Notes: generated from the letters alone by a model not told the origin. Shown: positions 1 through 9,760, counted from the first letter of the stretch. The stretch: 64,000 nucleotides of DNA from Rhinopomastus cyanomelas (GCA_013400115.1 VXBP01004157.1:390494-454493); one strand, 5' to 3'. Made by a program: numbers and translations.

Positions 1-59
1 GCAACACGTTCCCGGTCATCAGTTCATCGCCGGACATTAGTCCAGCAGTACTGTTGGCT

Positions 60-139
60 CTCTTGCAGACCGACAGTGGGGGAGATTGGACTACATGATC
101 TTTTGAGGCCCCTTCCAATCCCTAAGGTTCTGTGATACA
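60..139 (+). repeat. CR1 LINE 3' tail
   Basis: A short 3' terminal CR1 piece, recognised from the block around 'gattggactacatgatcttt' followed by the conserved 'cccttccaatcc' and 'ttctgtgat' end. It lies in the last intron of the METTL4-like gene, in sense orientation. The 59 bases before it were not assigned. Confidence 0.8.
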
Positions 140-705
140 GAGGTTCATACTGGGGAGAAGAAAGAGGTCCCTGTGTTCTTATAGTCCATTTAGCTCTACC
201 CTTCCTTAACTGATGCCTCTGATTTTGCCTTTTAATGGTTGCCATCCACAAACTGCTTCAGGACCTGGAGGGAAAATGTAATCTTAAGAAGAGATGTTAT
301 TTGTTTATTTAGTTAACTGTAGGCTCAACTAGGGCTGTGTTACTTGAGCTGTAGGAACCCATAGGAGGTGCTTGGTTGATATTGGTGAACAATGTGGAGG
401 CTAAAAGAAATCCTCACTCCCTTTCTCTGAATGAAACCCAATAGGTCAAGGCTGCTGAAGGCCTTGACAGTGTTGTTCAGAGTCTCAAGGGCTCTTATTT
501 AGGATGACTTTCACTATCAGTAGTCCAGCTGTTTTCCAGTAGTCCAGTCTCAAGTCTGGCCCTTGAGATTAGTTTCTCGTCTCTCCCTTTCTAATTGACA
601 GATGCTGTTTTCCAGCCCTGGCAGCACAGGCGCTGGGGTTTGTGTAGGGCTTGTGTTTGTACCTTTGTCACTGTCCTCACCTCCTGTTTTTCTCCTCTTT
701 GACAG
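140..705 (+). other. METTL4: last intron of METTL4 (3' part)
   Basis: Non-coding sequence leading into the terminal exon. It ends in a pyrimidine-rich tract (about 680-700) followed by 'gacag', a good splice acceptor. A second AG three bases later (707-708) could be used instead. No other exon was recognised here. Confidence 0.65.
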
Positions 706-851
706 CAGTTCTGGCAGAGTTTGTCAAGCCAGATGTGGAGTGCTTGGAGCTGTTTGCTCGCAACCTACAGCCTGGCTGGACCAGCTGGGGAAATGAGGTT
801 CTCAAGTTCCAGCACATCGATTATTTCACTTTGCAGCAGAGTGACAGCTGA
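706..851 (+). CDS. METTL4: METTL4 terminal coding exon
   Basis: This is the C-terminal exon of an N6-adenine methyltransferase of the MT-A70 family. METTL4 is reported to methylate adenine in U2 snRNA and possibly DNA. The reading frame after the acceptor at 704-705 contains 'ELFARNLQPGWTSWGNEVLK', which I recognise as the nearly invariant C-terminal block of vertebrate METTL4. It is followed by a 'FQHIDYF' segment and a TGA stop at 849-851. About 48 residues lie in this exon. The catalytic DPPW motif is upstream and outside the window. The frame is intact, so the gene looks functional. The acceptor could be at 705 or 708, which changes the exon by one codon. Recognition is from memory of the family, not from an alignment. 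Confidence 0.87.
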
Positions 852-1640
852 GCTGGGGCCTGCAGTTTTCTCCCGAAGTTCCTCTCCCACTCTTGTTCCT
901 GCCTGTGTTAGTGCCCAGGTGCTTGGAGATAACAGGTACAAACCCAGCGGGGCGCTTCAGGTAAACTGTTGGAGTGACTGCTCCAGAGCATCTCTGCTTG
1001 TACAAGTAGGTCTTTTGCGCCGATGATGGTTAAATGCTGATGTTACGTACGGTGCCCTGCACGCCTGTGTCCTTCTTCCTAAGCCAAAGTGGAGGGAGCA
1101 GCAGAGCAGTTGGCTGGCCATAGCGTGCATGACTACTGCTGTCAAAATGTGGGCAGTCCCGTGTTCCTGTGTATGGTGTAAGTTCCTTTGAAAGAGCAGC
1201 CTCACCATCCTGCAGGTTCTGTACCCGAAGCTGCTGGACTGCACAGATTCTCTTGAAGGTTTCCTTTCCTCCCACTCTCAGATTGGTGGAGTCATGCCAG
1301 AGCAACTGCAGAAGTGCTACCTGGTGTTTGAGAACTGAGCACTTTGTGTGGCCTCTGCTGCTCGCAGATTTGCTTTAAAAACTAGAAAAAGGAGATGTAA
1401 TGAAGTCTCTGCTGCCAGCTTGTTTGCAGCAGGAGAGGCATAGCTGCTGGATGGGCTGACTTTCCTGATGGCAGTGGCTCTGACTGTTTATGTTGGGGAG
1501 CAAAATGCTGCCACAGCACTACTTTACACCAGCTTCCCATTTGGTACCTGATGTCAGCACTGTGGAGGCTTGGAATGAAATTGTAAATGGTAACAGATTA
1601 TTTTTGCAATGATTTTACAATTAAAAACGAAACCACAGAC
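852..1640 (+). other. METTL4: probable METTL4 3' UTR
   Basis: Non-coding sequence after the METTL4 stop with no repeat that I recognise. The likely end is set by an ATTAAA signal near 1620 with GT-rich sequence behind it. Short reading frames on both strands here (for example 957-1305 minus) show no family resemblance and are taken as chance. Confidence 0.5.
1620..1625 (+). promoter_or_regulatory. candidate poly(A) signal of METTL4
   Basis: ATTAAA, a common variant poly(A) signal, followed about 20-60 bases later by T- and GT-rich sequence (1645-1685) suitable as a downstream element. I saw no AATAAA between the stop codon and the LTR at 1733. Confidence 0.45.
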
Positions 1641-1732
1641 TCATCGGTGTCTTATTTGCAGGGCTGGGCTGTGTGTTGCTGATCAGTTTCGTGTTTCACC
1701 TGGTGGAGCAATGGAATTAATGAGAAAAATGT

Positions 1733-2141
1733 TGCTTGTAGGATTGCAGTCAGAATGCATGGCATTGTTAGATCTGGGAGGCATAGATCTGAGACCTTGG
1801 AAAAGGCAGCTGGAGACAGGGACATGAGTGAGAATGTTGCAAAAGTGAAATGTGGCTTACAAGGATGGAACCAGGCGAGCAGAGTAGATACATCCTGAAG
1901 CAAGCTATTCTATGAATTTCTGTAGGTTATTGTGTTAACTGCCTGTGGAGAAAAAGTAGAACTAACCGAATCACGTAACTTTCAGATGTGGCAAGATGAA
2001 AGATGATTGGTACATTGCAGCTGGTGAAGAATACTGTAAGGTACATAACCCAGTCATTTTGTAGAATAAGCGTCTCCTCACTAATGACTTCTGATGTCTG
2101 AGCATTATGTAAGGAGTACCCCCTCAAACCCCATCGCGGCA
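1733..2141 (+). repeat. 5' LTR of the nested endogenous retrovirus
   Basis: Begins TGCTTGTAGG and ends GGCA. It matches 9822-10211 almost base for base: I count eight substitutions and one 19-bp indel (extra bases here, within about 2015-2035). Sequence outside these limits is unrelated, which sets the borders. The start resembles alpharetroviral U3 in style. No matching target-site duplication is visible at the two outer ends. Confidence 0.88.
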
Positions 2142-2143
2142 CA

Positions 2144-2161
2144 TGGTGCCCTCCACGTTTG
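2144..2161 (+). promoter_or_regulatory. degenerate primer binding site
   Basis: TGGTGCCCTCCACGT starts two bases after the LTR end, the normal position for a retroviral primer binding site. It resembles the tRNA-Trp site of alpharetroviruses with about three differences in the first 15 bases. The tRNA assignment is tentative. Confidence 0.45.
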
Positions 2162-2213
2162 GAAGGAGGCGATTAGGTGGCAATCCGCCCTCCAGTTGCA
2201 AAGCTCCCAGGAG

Positions 2214-3831
2214 ATGGTAAATGCTGCTGAAAGAAGCAGAAACAGGCGCCTGACTCATCCCAGTGGCATCGACACTACAGGTGAGGCCTGGGAGTACATG
2301 GGACAGGAAATGTCGAGTGAGCAGCGAGGTGTATGTAAGCGTACGTGTTCACTTGTAGAAAAGCATGCTCGTTCACTCCTGAAACATGAACTTAAAACGA
2401 TTTTGAAGGGTGTCTCAGATAAGTTCCCTGATGTTACATCATCTACTATCTTCTTGGTTTTGGTGTGGAACACGGTTGGTGTTAAGCTGTATGATCTTGC
2501 TACTAAACATGATCCTGAGGCTCTGCTCTCGCTTCCATCTTTTCGTGCTGTCATGGAAACATTGCAGGCACAGGCAAAACTTAACAAGGAAAGCTGAAGG
2601 GCAGCCCTCCTGCCGGAGAGCTGAGCCCTGGTCTCTGGCGTGTGGGGAGGGGGGTGCGCGGGTTGTGGTGCTGGCAACAGTGGCTCTTCCTCAGGCTCTG
2701 AGGAGAAACACCCACCTCCTACAGCTCCACTGGCTCCATCTGAGCCCTCACACCATAAACATTCAAAAACCAGAGCTGGTGTCCCTTTAGGAGAGCAGTT
2801 TGACAGTGATGGTCCTGTCAGTCCTGATAAGGACTCTGATCTTTACTCTTCTGATCCCCATGTGACTTGGCATGCGATTCACAAAAGCATTAAAGGAAGA
2901 GGATTTAGAGGTTGCTGGCAGATTGGTGGTTGCACCGTTGCGGTACGGGAGAAATAACGTTCAGCCCTGCTATGACCCGTTTGCATATGAAGAAATTAAA
3001 GAGCTCAGAAGGGCGACTAATGCATACGGTGGAGGTTCTTTGTTTTTTGAGAACTTATTAAAGGCTACCCTTGATGCCTATATTACTCCCTTTGATGTTA
3101 AATATCTTACAACTATGTTGCTGTCATTGACACAATATACTTGGTGGGAAGCAGAATGGACAAGAGCATTAATTCAGTTATTGGCTGACTGTGCTGGCAA
3201 TCAGGCTCTTGCTTAACTCACAATGGAGCGTTTGGCTGCTGAGGGGCAAATGACAAATCTTGCTGACACTAGGCAGCGGAAATTCCCTGACAAGCTCTTA
3301 TTAGTGTTACCAAAGGAGCTATTTGCAAATTCCTGATCCTGCTACCCCTCAATAAGAATTTATAAACATTAAACAAGGACCAGCTGAGCCCTATGTGCTG
3401 TTTATCAATTGGTTAAAGCAGACACTTGAAAGACAAGTTACTCATAAAGGGGCTGGTGAGGTCCTGCTGTGAAAAATGGCTTTTTCAAATGCTAATGCAG
3501 ACTGTAAACAAGTATTGCAAACTCTGCCTGTTGACCCTGAGCCCACTTTGTTGCAAATGGTCAAGGCGTGCAACCGCTTCAGTTCTCCGCAACATTAAAG
3601 CGAAACCCAAGCAGAGACAGTGGGGAGGGGGATCTCTCAAGCATTAGCGGTTATGCAGATAGTGCTGAAAGATCAGACACCCAAGCAGGAGCCAGGACCA
3701 TGCTATGGATGTGGGAAGCCAGATCATATTAAATGTGATTATTTAATGCAAGAGGTGCAACAGCAACCACCAGGTATTTGCCCTCAGTGCAAAAAGGGCA
3801 GACATTTCTTGAATCGGTGCAAATCTGGACG
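2214..3831 (+). pseudogene. gag: endogenous retroviral gag, broken
   Basis: Remnant of the structural polyprotein gene. In order I see: a matrix-like part (about 2214-2597, ending in a stop); a proline/serine-rich linker in another frame (2640-2870); a capsid part (2872-3216) with 'YEEIKELRRATNAYGGG' and 'LTQYTWWEAEWTRAL', typical of alpha/betaretroviral CA; a major homology region around 3370-3425 ('QGPAEPYVLFINWLKQ'); and nucleocapsid zinc knuckles at 3700-3825. The second knuckle is a complete C-X2-C-X4-H-X4-C. The first has only two residues between His and the last Cys. At least three frame changes or stops separate the parts. A CR1 tail inserted at 3832 ends the last frame. It cannot make a full polyprotein. 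Confidence 0.85.
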
Positions 3832-3935
3832 GGTTCCTGTGTGACTTGGTCTAGGTGATCCTGCTGTTGCAGGCAGATTGGACTAGATGATCTTTTGAGG
3901 TCCCTTCCAATCCGTTATGATTCTATGATTCTATG
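3832..3935 (+). repeat. CR1 3' tail inserted after the gag zinc knuckles
   Basis: Contains the CR1 end from 'tgtgtgacttggtctagg' to a triple ATTCTATG-type terminus. It interrupts the retroviral reading frame directly after the second zinc knuckle and supplies the stop at 3842-3844. Confidence 0.85.
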
Positions 3936-4074
3936 GTGTTAATGACAAACTCTTGCCAGGAAACTTGATGCGTGGCATGGCACCGTGTGATGATACAAAT
4001 GCCCCAACTGTCTATCAACCATCAGGTTCAGAGCTTCAACGCACTTTAACTGGCAAGTGCCAAGCCAGTAATGC
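3936..4074 (+). pseudogene. retroviral gag-pro spacer remnant
   Basis: About 140 bases between two CR1 pieces. It is not CR1 and lies where the gag-pro junction would be. I infer it belongs to the retrovirus from position only and see no diagnostic motif. Confidence 0.4.
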
Positions 4075-4613
4075 TTACTAATGTTTGCACATAGCATGGG
4101 CAACAAAGAGGAGAAGCTCGAAGCCTTTGTGAAGCACGACTGCTATGATGTAGTTGCCATCATGGAAACATGGTGGGATGACTCTCATGAGTGGAGTGCT
4201 CCAATGGATGGGTATAAGCTTTGCAAGCGGAACAGTCAGGATAGAGAGGGTGGTGGGGTGGCTCTCTATGTTAGTGTTTTGAATGCATTGAAGTTAATAA
4301 GTGCGATGGGTCAGTTGAATGTTTATGGGTTAACTTGAAGAGGGCCAATGAGGTAGATATCTTGCTGGGAGTCTGCTATAGACCACCCAGATGAAGAGAC
4401 TGACTAATTACTCTATAGACAACTGGCAGAAGCTGCAAAATTGCAACACCTTGTTCATGTGGGTGACCTCAACTTACCAGACATCTGTTGGAAATACAAC
4501 ACAGCAGACAGGAAACAGTCCAGGAGGTTCCTGGAGTGTGTGGAGGATAACTTCCTGACTCAGCTGGTAAGTGAGCCCACCAGGGGAGGTGCCCTGCTGG
4601 ACTTGTTACTTAC
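4075..4613 (+). pseudogene. CR1 ORF2 endonuclease domain, first part
   Basis: Amino half of CR1 ORF2, an apurinic/apyrimidinic-type endonuclease that nicks DNA for target-primed reverse transcription. Visible motifs are 'AHSMGNKEEKLE', 'ETWWDDSH' (catalytic Glu context), 'GGGVALYVS', 'GDLNLPDICW' (catalytic Asp/Asn) and 'SEPTRGGALLDLLLT'. A frame break lies around 4330-4440. It is interrupted at 4613 by a solo LTR and continues at 6123 in the matching frame, so both parts are one element. It starts very near the beginning of ORF2, so its source was a nearly full-length CR1. Confidence 0.88.
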
Positions 4614-4866
4614 TGTTGCAGTTTGAAAATTACCAGAATTTTCAGATGTGCAGAGGTTGTGCTTTCATGAAAGAATGAAAAGTTGTGTTACTTTTAAGAG
4701 GAACCCTTCCCTCAGTTACCTGTCCTGGGGGAGGTGACACTGCCCTGGAACTTTCCCCAGAAGGGCCTGTCCTGGAGGACCTGTCCTGAGGTTACACTGT
4801 CCCAGGAACCTTCCCTGGAAGGGTCTGTCCTGAGACCTGCCCCGGAAGGGCCTGGCTAGGTCAGCC

Positions 4867-4874
4867 TATAAAAA
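4867..4874 (+). promoter_or_regulatory. TATA box of the 1.5-kb LTR
   Basis: TATAAAAA in the LTR, about 250 bases from its 5' end. The equivalent TATAAAAC is kept in the related copy at 31481-31488, which supports a promoter role. Confidence 0.7.
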
Positions 4875-5409
4875 CCAGAGCATGCCCTTTGTTCGTCTCT
4901 CTTTGGGGGCTATGGCCCTGAAGGGAGTGCCCCCCGCAATGCCCACTCCTGGACGCAGCTTCTGAAAAAGCCGCTGGTCCTGCCACCGCTGCACCGCGCC
5001 TCGCGCCGGCTGCGGCTTCCGGGGGAAGAGCGTGGCTCTGAGAGGAGCACGGCTTCCTAAGCCACCTCGGCCCCGAAGCAGTCCCACTGCTGCTGCATAG
5101 CGGCCCCGGCCTGACCCCACCGCCAGCGCGCACCTGCCGCTGCACGGTCCGGAAGTGACCCCAGCCGCAACTTGCCGTGGGTGCACGGTCCCGCTGCCAC
5201 TGCATCGCGGCTTCGCCATGCCCCTCACCGTGGCCCCGGACCGGAGAAGCCGCGGATGCTGCTGCGCCCCAGAGCTGAAGCGGCCCCCTGCTGCAGCAGC
5301 GCGGCACTGCTGCTGCCGCCACCGCATCACACCTGGACCAGAGAACCAATACTGGTGCAGATTTACCACCATGACCCCCCCCCCACCATAGACAGCCTTC
5401 AGCATCACG

Positions 5410-5843
5410 GTGAGTTGGGGTACTCCTCTTTCCCCTGGAGCTGAGAGAGGAGAGGGAGGGGAGAGGATCTTTGGAAGACCCTCTTGGCTATGTGTGGAGT
5501 GGGGGGGGGTGTGGCCCTGCTGATGCAGCTATGAGGTTGGTCTCCATCTTGGATCCCGCACGTGGCCAGGCCCCGCGGCTATGCCACCGCCATTTTGGAG
5601 AGACTGATCTGCAGGAAGAGAGGCTGTTTTTCATTTCTGCCACTGACAAAAGACTGGCAGCGCTTATGTTTTGGGGGAGAGCTCCTTCGTGCTTAGCTGA
5701 AGAAAGCAGAAGGGCTTGAGAATCCTTAAACCTTGGATCCGAAAGACAGAGACTGGGTTCTTTGTTTGCTGCTGCACCGTGGGATGCAGGTGTGGGCGCT
5801 GAGAAAGTCAGGCCATCCCGGACTGACATGCTCTCTCTCCCAG
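5410..5843 (+). other. intron-like segment inside the LTR
   Basis: A strong donor (CACG/GTGAGT) at 5410 and a pyrimidine-rich acceptor ending CAG at 5841-5843 lie between the TATA box and poly(A) signal. The acceptor (with its pyrimidine run) is also present in the copy at 31318-32471, ending at 32209. The donor of that copy falls in the assembly gap. Splicing itself is inferred. Confidence 0.45.
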
Positions 5844-5997
5844 GTTTCTAAACTGAAAGAAGAACCAAGGCCCAAACTATAGTGATCTCCCATTGTATTT
5901 TTCTCGGGTTGTGTGATGGCATTTATGACACAGTTTCTAGTTTGTGAGCACTGACTTGCGTAACCTTTTCTCCCATTCTGTATACAGTTATGGAGTT

Positions 5998-6003
5998 AAT
6001 AAA
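5998..6003 (+). terminator. poly(A) signal of the 1.5-kb LTR
   Basis: AATAAA about 120 bases before the LTR end, with T-rich sequence behind. It is conserved at 32346-32351 in the related copy. Confidence 0.7.
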
Positions 6004-6122
6004 GCCTTCTGCAGCTTCCCTAAGCCATCCATTGTCTGGCAAATTTATCCAAGATGTCATCGAGACCTCACTGTTTTGCTTTCCTTTCTTTTATCTTAAA
6101 TTGTGGTCTTGAACCCACCACA

Positions 6123-6768
6123 CTTACAAACAGAGAGGGACTGGTGGGTGATGTGGTGGTCAGAGGCCCCCTTGGACTCAGTGACCATGAAATGATAGAA
6201 TTCTCAATTCTGGGCCAAGTAAGGAGGGGAGGCAGTAAGACCATCACCATGGACTTCCGAAGGGCAGACTTCAACCTGTTTAGAACACTGGTTAATAAAG
6301 TCCCTTGGAGTACAGTCCTAGAGGGAAAAGGGGTCCAGGAAGGCTGGACTTTTTTCAAAAATGAACTCTTGAAGGCTCAGGAGCAGGCTGTCCCCATGTG
6401 TCGTAAGACAAACCGGTGGGGTAAACGACCGGCCTGGCTGAACAAGGAGCTTCTGCTGGAGCTCAGGAAAAAGAAGAGAGCCGACTACCCTTGGAAAAAG
6501 TGGTTGGCTGCTCAAGAGGAGTATAGGGATTTAGTTAGGTCATGTAGAAGGAACATTAGGGAGGCAAAAGCTCAGGTAGAACTCAGGCTGGCCGCCGCTG
6601 CAAGAGACAATAAAAAGAGTTTTTACAAATATATTAACAACAAGAAAAGATCCAGGGAGAGTCTCTACCCTTTACTGGATGCAGAGGGGAACATTGTTAC
6701 AGAGGATGGGGATAAGGCTGAGGTACTTAATGCTACCTTTGCCTCAGCCTTTAATAAGCTAGCTTAAA
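6123..6768 (+). pseudogene. CR1 ORF2, second part after the LTR
   Basis: Continues the endonuclease ('NREGLVGDVVV', then 'LSDHEMIEF' with the catalytic His) and then the linker to the reverse transcriptase ('RPAWLNKELLLELRKKK', 'KSFYKYINNKK', 'NATFASAFNKLA'). The frame is open from about 6128 to 6767. It stops before the reverse transcriptase core and has no CR1 3' UTR, which is unusual because CR1 copies are normally cut at the 5' end. A 21-bp near-duplicate (ctttaataagYtagcttaaag) sits at the right border, about 6750-6790. Confidence 0.88.
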
Positions 6769-6789
6769 GCTTTAATAAGTTAGCTTAAA

Positions 6790-7043
6790 GAGTACAAGAT
6801 TGATTAAAGTCCGTGGACCAGAAGGAAGAGTTGTGACTCTGAGACCATTTATAGTTAATGCACCTATAACACTATGGGGATGAGACGTGCTGTCTCAGAG
6901 GGGTCTTCGGCTACAAACTGATTTTGTGTAGAGGCCATTGGCGAGCGTGACACCCTTAACTAATCTGGAAAACGCAAGAACCTGTGTGGGTGGACCAGTG
7001 GCCCCTTCCAACTGAAAAATTGTGCGCTCTTGAAGATCTTGTT
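6790..7043 (+). pseudogene. pol: retroviral protease end and RT start, broken
   Basis: Reads as the end of an alpha/betaretroviral protease ('LRPFIVNAPITLWG', then a stop where Arg is expected, then 'DVLSQ') and the start of the reverse transcriptase ('VWVDQWPLPTEKLCALEDLV'). A second stop lies between them. The catalytic part of the protease is missing, lost around the CR1 insertion. The RT frame is interrupted at 7043 by a solo LTR and resumes at 7457. Confidence 0.8.
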
Positions 7044-7456
7044 TGTATAGGATTTCTTAACAGACTTAGGCCACAGCATAGCACTGGGAGGTTTGGACAA
7101 CCCTGCACTGAGCTGAAAGTACCTATCCTGGGAACGACCTTGACGGTGATAAGCAGGGAAGAGCAGTGATGTTGCAATCACAGAAGAATGTCAACCGGGA
7201 CATGGGAACAGTGTAAAGGGGGGCCATATCAGGGGGGCTGGACCCGATCAGACAGTTTGTCGATGATGGCCAATCGGCTAGAGGACAGCTGTGGTGATGA
7301 AGGCCATGTATCCAATAAGCTTATGTTTGGTGCCATGTGAACATATAACTGTATATAAGCAAGGCAATTACGGAAATAAATGAGCTCGGCTTTAACCATA
7401 TTGGTGTGCGTGTCGTTGATTCGTTGGCTATGCCCCTGCTGGGGCCCCTTGCTTCA
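7044..7456 (+). repeat. 413-bp alpharetrovirus-like solo LTR in RT
   Basis: Starts TGTATAGG and ends GCTTCA, the termini typical of avian leukosis-type LTRs. It is flanked by an exact 6-bp duplication 'cttgtt' (7038-7043 and 7457-7462), the size alpharetroviruses make. Near the 3' side are a TATA box ('gtatataagc', about 7352), AATAAA ('gaaataaatgag', about 7375) and 'atattggtgtgcg' (about 7398), closely like the R-U5 start of that group. Confidence 0.85.
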
Positions 7457-9760
7457 CTTGTTAATGAACAGCTCTGCAGAGGGTGTGTTGTACCGACAGC
7501 CAGCCCCTGGAAATCACCTGTATTTGTGATAAAGAAACCGGGAAAAGACAAATGGAGACTGTTACACGACCTTCGTAGGATTAATGCAGTAATGGAAGCC
7601 ATGGGAGCCTTGCAGCCTGGACTCCTTTTAACTGTAATGCTGCCCAAGAACTGATGCGTAGCAGTGATCGATCTGAAGGATTGTTTCTTTCACATACCTT
7701 TACATCCAGAAGATGCTCCTAAATTTGCCTTTTCAATCCCTAGTGTAAATAGACAGGAACCTCCGTGATGATATCATTGGACAGTTCTCCCGCAGGAGAG
7801 AATGAAGATCCTTCATTCATTTATAACACCTCAACCTCTACAAATTAATGATGGACTTGAAACACTGCATGATATACAGAAACTGTTAGGAGCCATCAAT
7901 TGGGTTTAACCTGTGTTAGGAATTACCAACAAGGACTTGGCTCCTTTGTTTGCCTTGTTAAAGGGGGACAACGAACTTACTTCTCCTAGGAAACTAGACA
8001 AAAAGGCATTTGCAGCATTGCAAAAAATGTCCACAGCAACACAAACAGCGCCAAGCTCATAGAGTCCAGTGAACATCTCTTTATTTCTCTGGTAATTTTA
8101 GAGAAAGGCATTCAACCTTTTGCCTTGATTTTTCAATGGCACCCTCAAAATGTGGATCCTTTGTGTATTTTAGAATGGGTCTTTTTGCTACATTGTCCAA
8201 TCAAAACTGTGACCACAGAGCCTGAACTGATCACGCATTCAATCATGCTTGCGCAATCTCCTCTATTTTGTCTATGACAGTGATTTTGCAGCTATCTTTT
8301 TACCATTTACCAAAGAAAATTTGGAGTGGTTATTGCAACAATCTGAGCCTATGCAAATTATTCTTCAGGGTTTCTTGGGTCAATGTCTAATTCATAATCC
8401 TAAACACAAACTTTTAACAGATCTTCTTTCCCTTAGCCTGAAGCCTGTCTGCAGCTCGGTCCCGCTACAGGCACTTAGGATTTTTACAGACAGATCTGGT
8501 CAAACAGGAAAATCTGTTATTGTTTGGCAAGAATAGGAAACCATAACCTGGAAATCAGATATCCAGGTTGTGAAAGTTTCACCCCATATTGTGGAACTTC
8601 CTGCTGTGGTTTGGGTACTTCAAAAATTTCATGATCCTCTTAATCTTGTTACAGATTCTTGTTATGTAGCAGGACTAGTGGAACGAATGGAAGGAGCACT
8701 TTTGAAAGAGGTTGCTGGTCTTCAATTGTTCAAAACATTATGGGCGCGTTTAACTAATCATCTGCAACCTTATTTTATTAGACACATTAGGTCACATACA
8801 ACCCTGCCAGGATACCTGACTGAGGATAACAGACGAGGTGATGCCCTGACTGTGGCGGTACAGACGACTCAGCCAGACAGTTTTGGACAAGCTAGATTCA
8901 GTCATGCCTTTTTTCATCAAGATGATCCAGCGCTTGCACGCATGTTTCAGTTAAATAAGGAGCAAGCACGAACCACTGTAGCCACCTGTCCTGACTGTCA
9001 AAGATGTTCACTCCCCTCTGTGTGTCTGGAGGAGTCAACCCTAGAGGACTCTGCAGTTTGCAGTTGTGGCAGGCAGATGTTACCCACTATACCCCTTTTG
9101 AGCAACAGAAGTATATCCATGCCTCTATTGATACCTTTTTGAGGGCACTTGTTGCTTCACTGCACATGGGAGAAAACGCTAAAGAAGTGTGCCAACATTT
9201 TTTTGCCGCTGTTGCCACTCTCAGAGTTCCAAAACAAATAAAAACAGCCAGTGGACCTGCATATGTCTTAAATATGTGCCTTCCTTTTTTCAACCATGGG
9301 GTATTGCACATATCACAGGCATTCCCCACTCTCCTACGGGACAATCTCTCATTGAAAGAGCACATGGCTCTTTGAAATGTATTTTGGAACAACAGAAAGG
9401 GGGAATAGAAAAGTGTTCCCTAATAGATTACAGAAGGCTCTTTATGTTTTTAATTTTTTGAATAGTTAGTTTGTTGACCAAAATCCACCTATTCATAGGC
9501 ATTTTTCTCATACACAGATGGAACTAAAAGAGAAACCTCCAGTGTTAAATAAAAACCTGGAGACTGGGCAAACTCAAGGACCATTTCCAACAATTATGTG
9601 GGGGAGGGTTATGCTTGTGTTTCCACAGACAAGGTAGATCCCTCCAAAAAACATCAAACCATGCAGACAACTGATTACACCAAACACAGGTGGAGAAGAG
9701 GTGCCTGAGGAAGATGCAGCAGAAGTGTAACTGCAGCGAAGAAGAACTCACTGTTTAACC
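7457..9760 (+). pseudogene. pol: retroviral pol: RT, RNase H and integrase, broken
   Basis: Degraded polymerase gene. RT: 'VPTASPWKSPVFVIKKPGKD' and 'RLLHDLRRINAV' (to 7650), then in another frame 'AVIDLKDCFFHIPLHPED' with the first catalytic Asp. Just after 'HWTVLPQ' (about 7795) the frame jumps to the thumb region, so the YMDD box is deleted. RNase H (about 8480-8830) keeps 'IFTDRSGQTG', 'VELPAVVW' and 'LVTDSCYV'. Integrase: zinc site with two His and CPDC (about 8900-8995), core 'WQADVTHY' with the first Asp (9067 on), 'KTASGPAY' where the second catalytic Asp is replaced, 'PTGQSLIERAH' with the Glu, and a C-terminal part ending near 9750. Several stops and frame changes are present. It is not functional. 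Confidence 0.88.

Larger units (their letters stand above)
4614..6122 (+). repeat. 1,509-bp solo LTR inserted in CR1
   Basis: Starts TGTTGCAG, ends ACCACA, and is flanked by an exact 5-bp duplication 'cttac' (4609-4613 and 6123-6127). It has a TATA box at 4867-4874 and AATAAA at 5998-6003, which puts more than 1.1 kb between start of transcription and poly(A) site. The middle (about 4950-5340) is very GC- and CpG-rich. Two other copies with the same ends lie at 18038-18222 and 31318-32471. Internal genes are absent, as expected after LTR-LTR recombination. Family name unknown to me. Confidence 0.88.

Noticed and set aside
2255..2677. Minus-strand 140-codon frame opposite gag
   Set aside because: Shadow of the retroviral matrix region. 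No motif, and the sense strand explains the composition.
4861..5408. Two overlapping minus-strand open frames of 162 and 180 codons, and plus-strand frames in the same place
   Set aside because: All lie in the CpG-rich part of the solo LTR, where stop codons are rare by composition. No motif in any frame, and the second copy is a gap.
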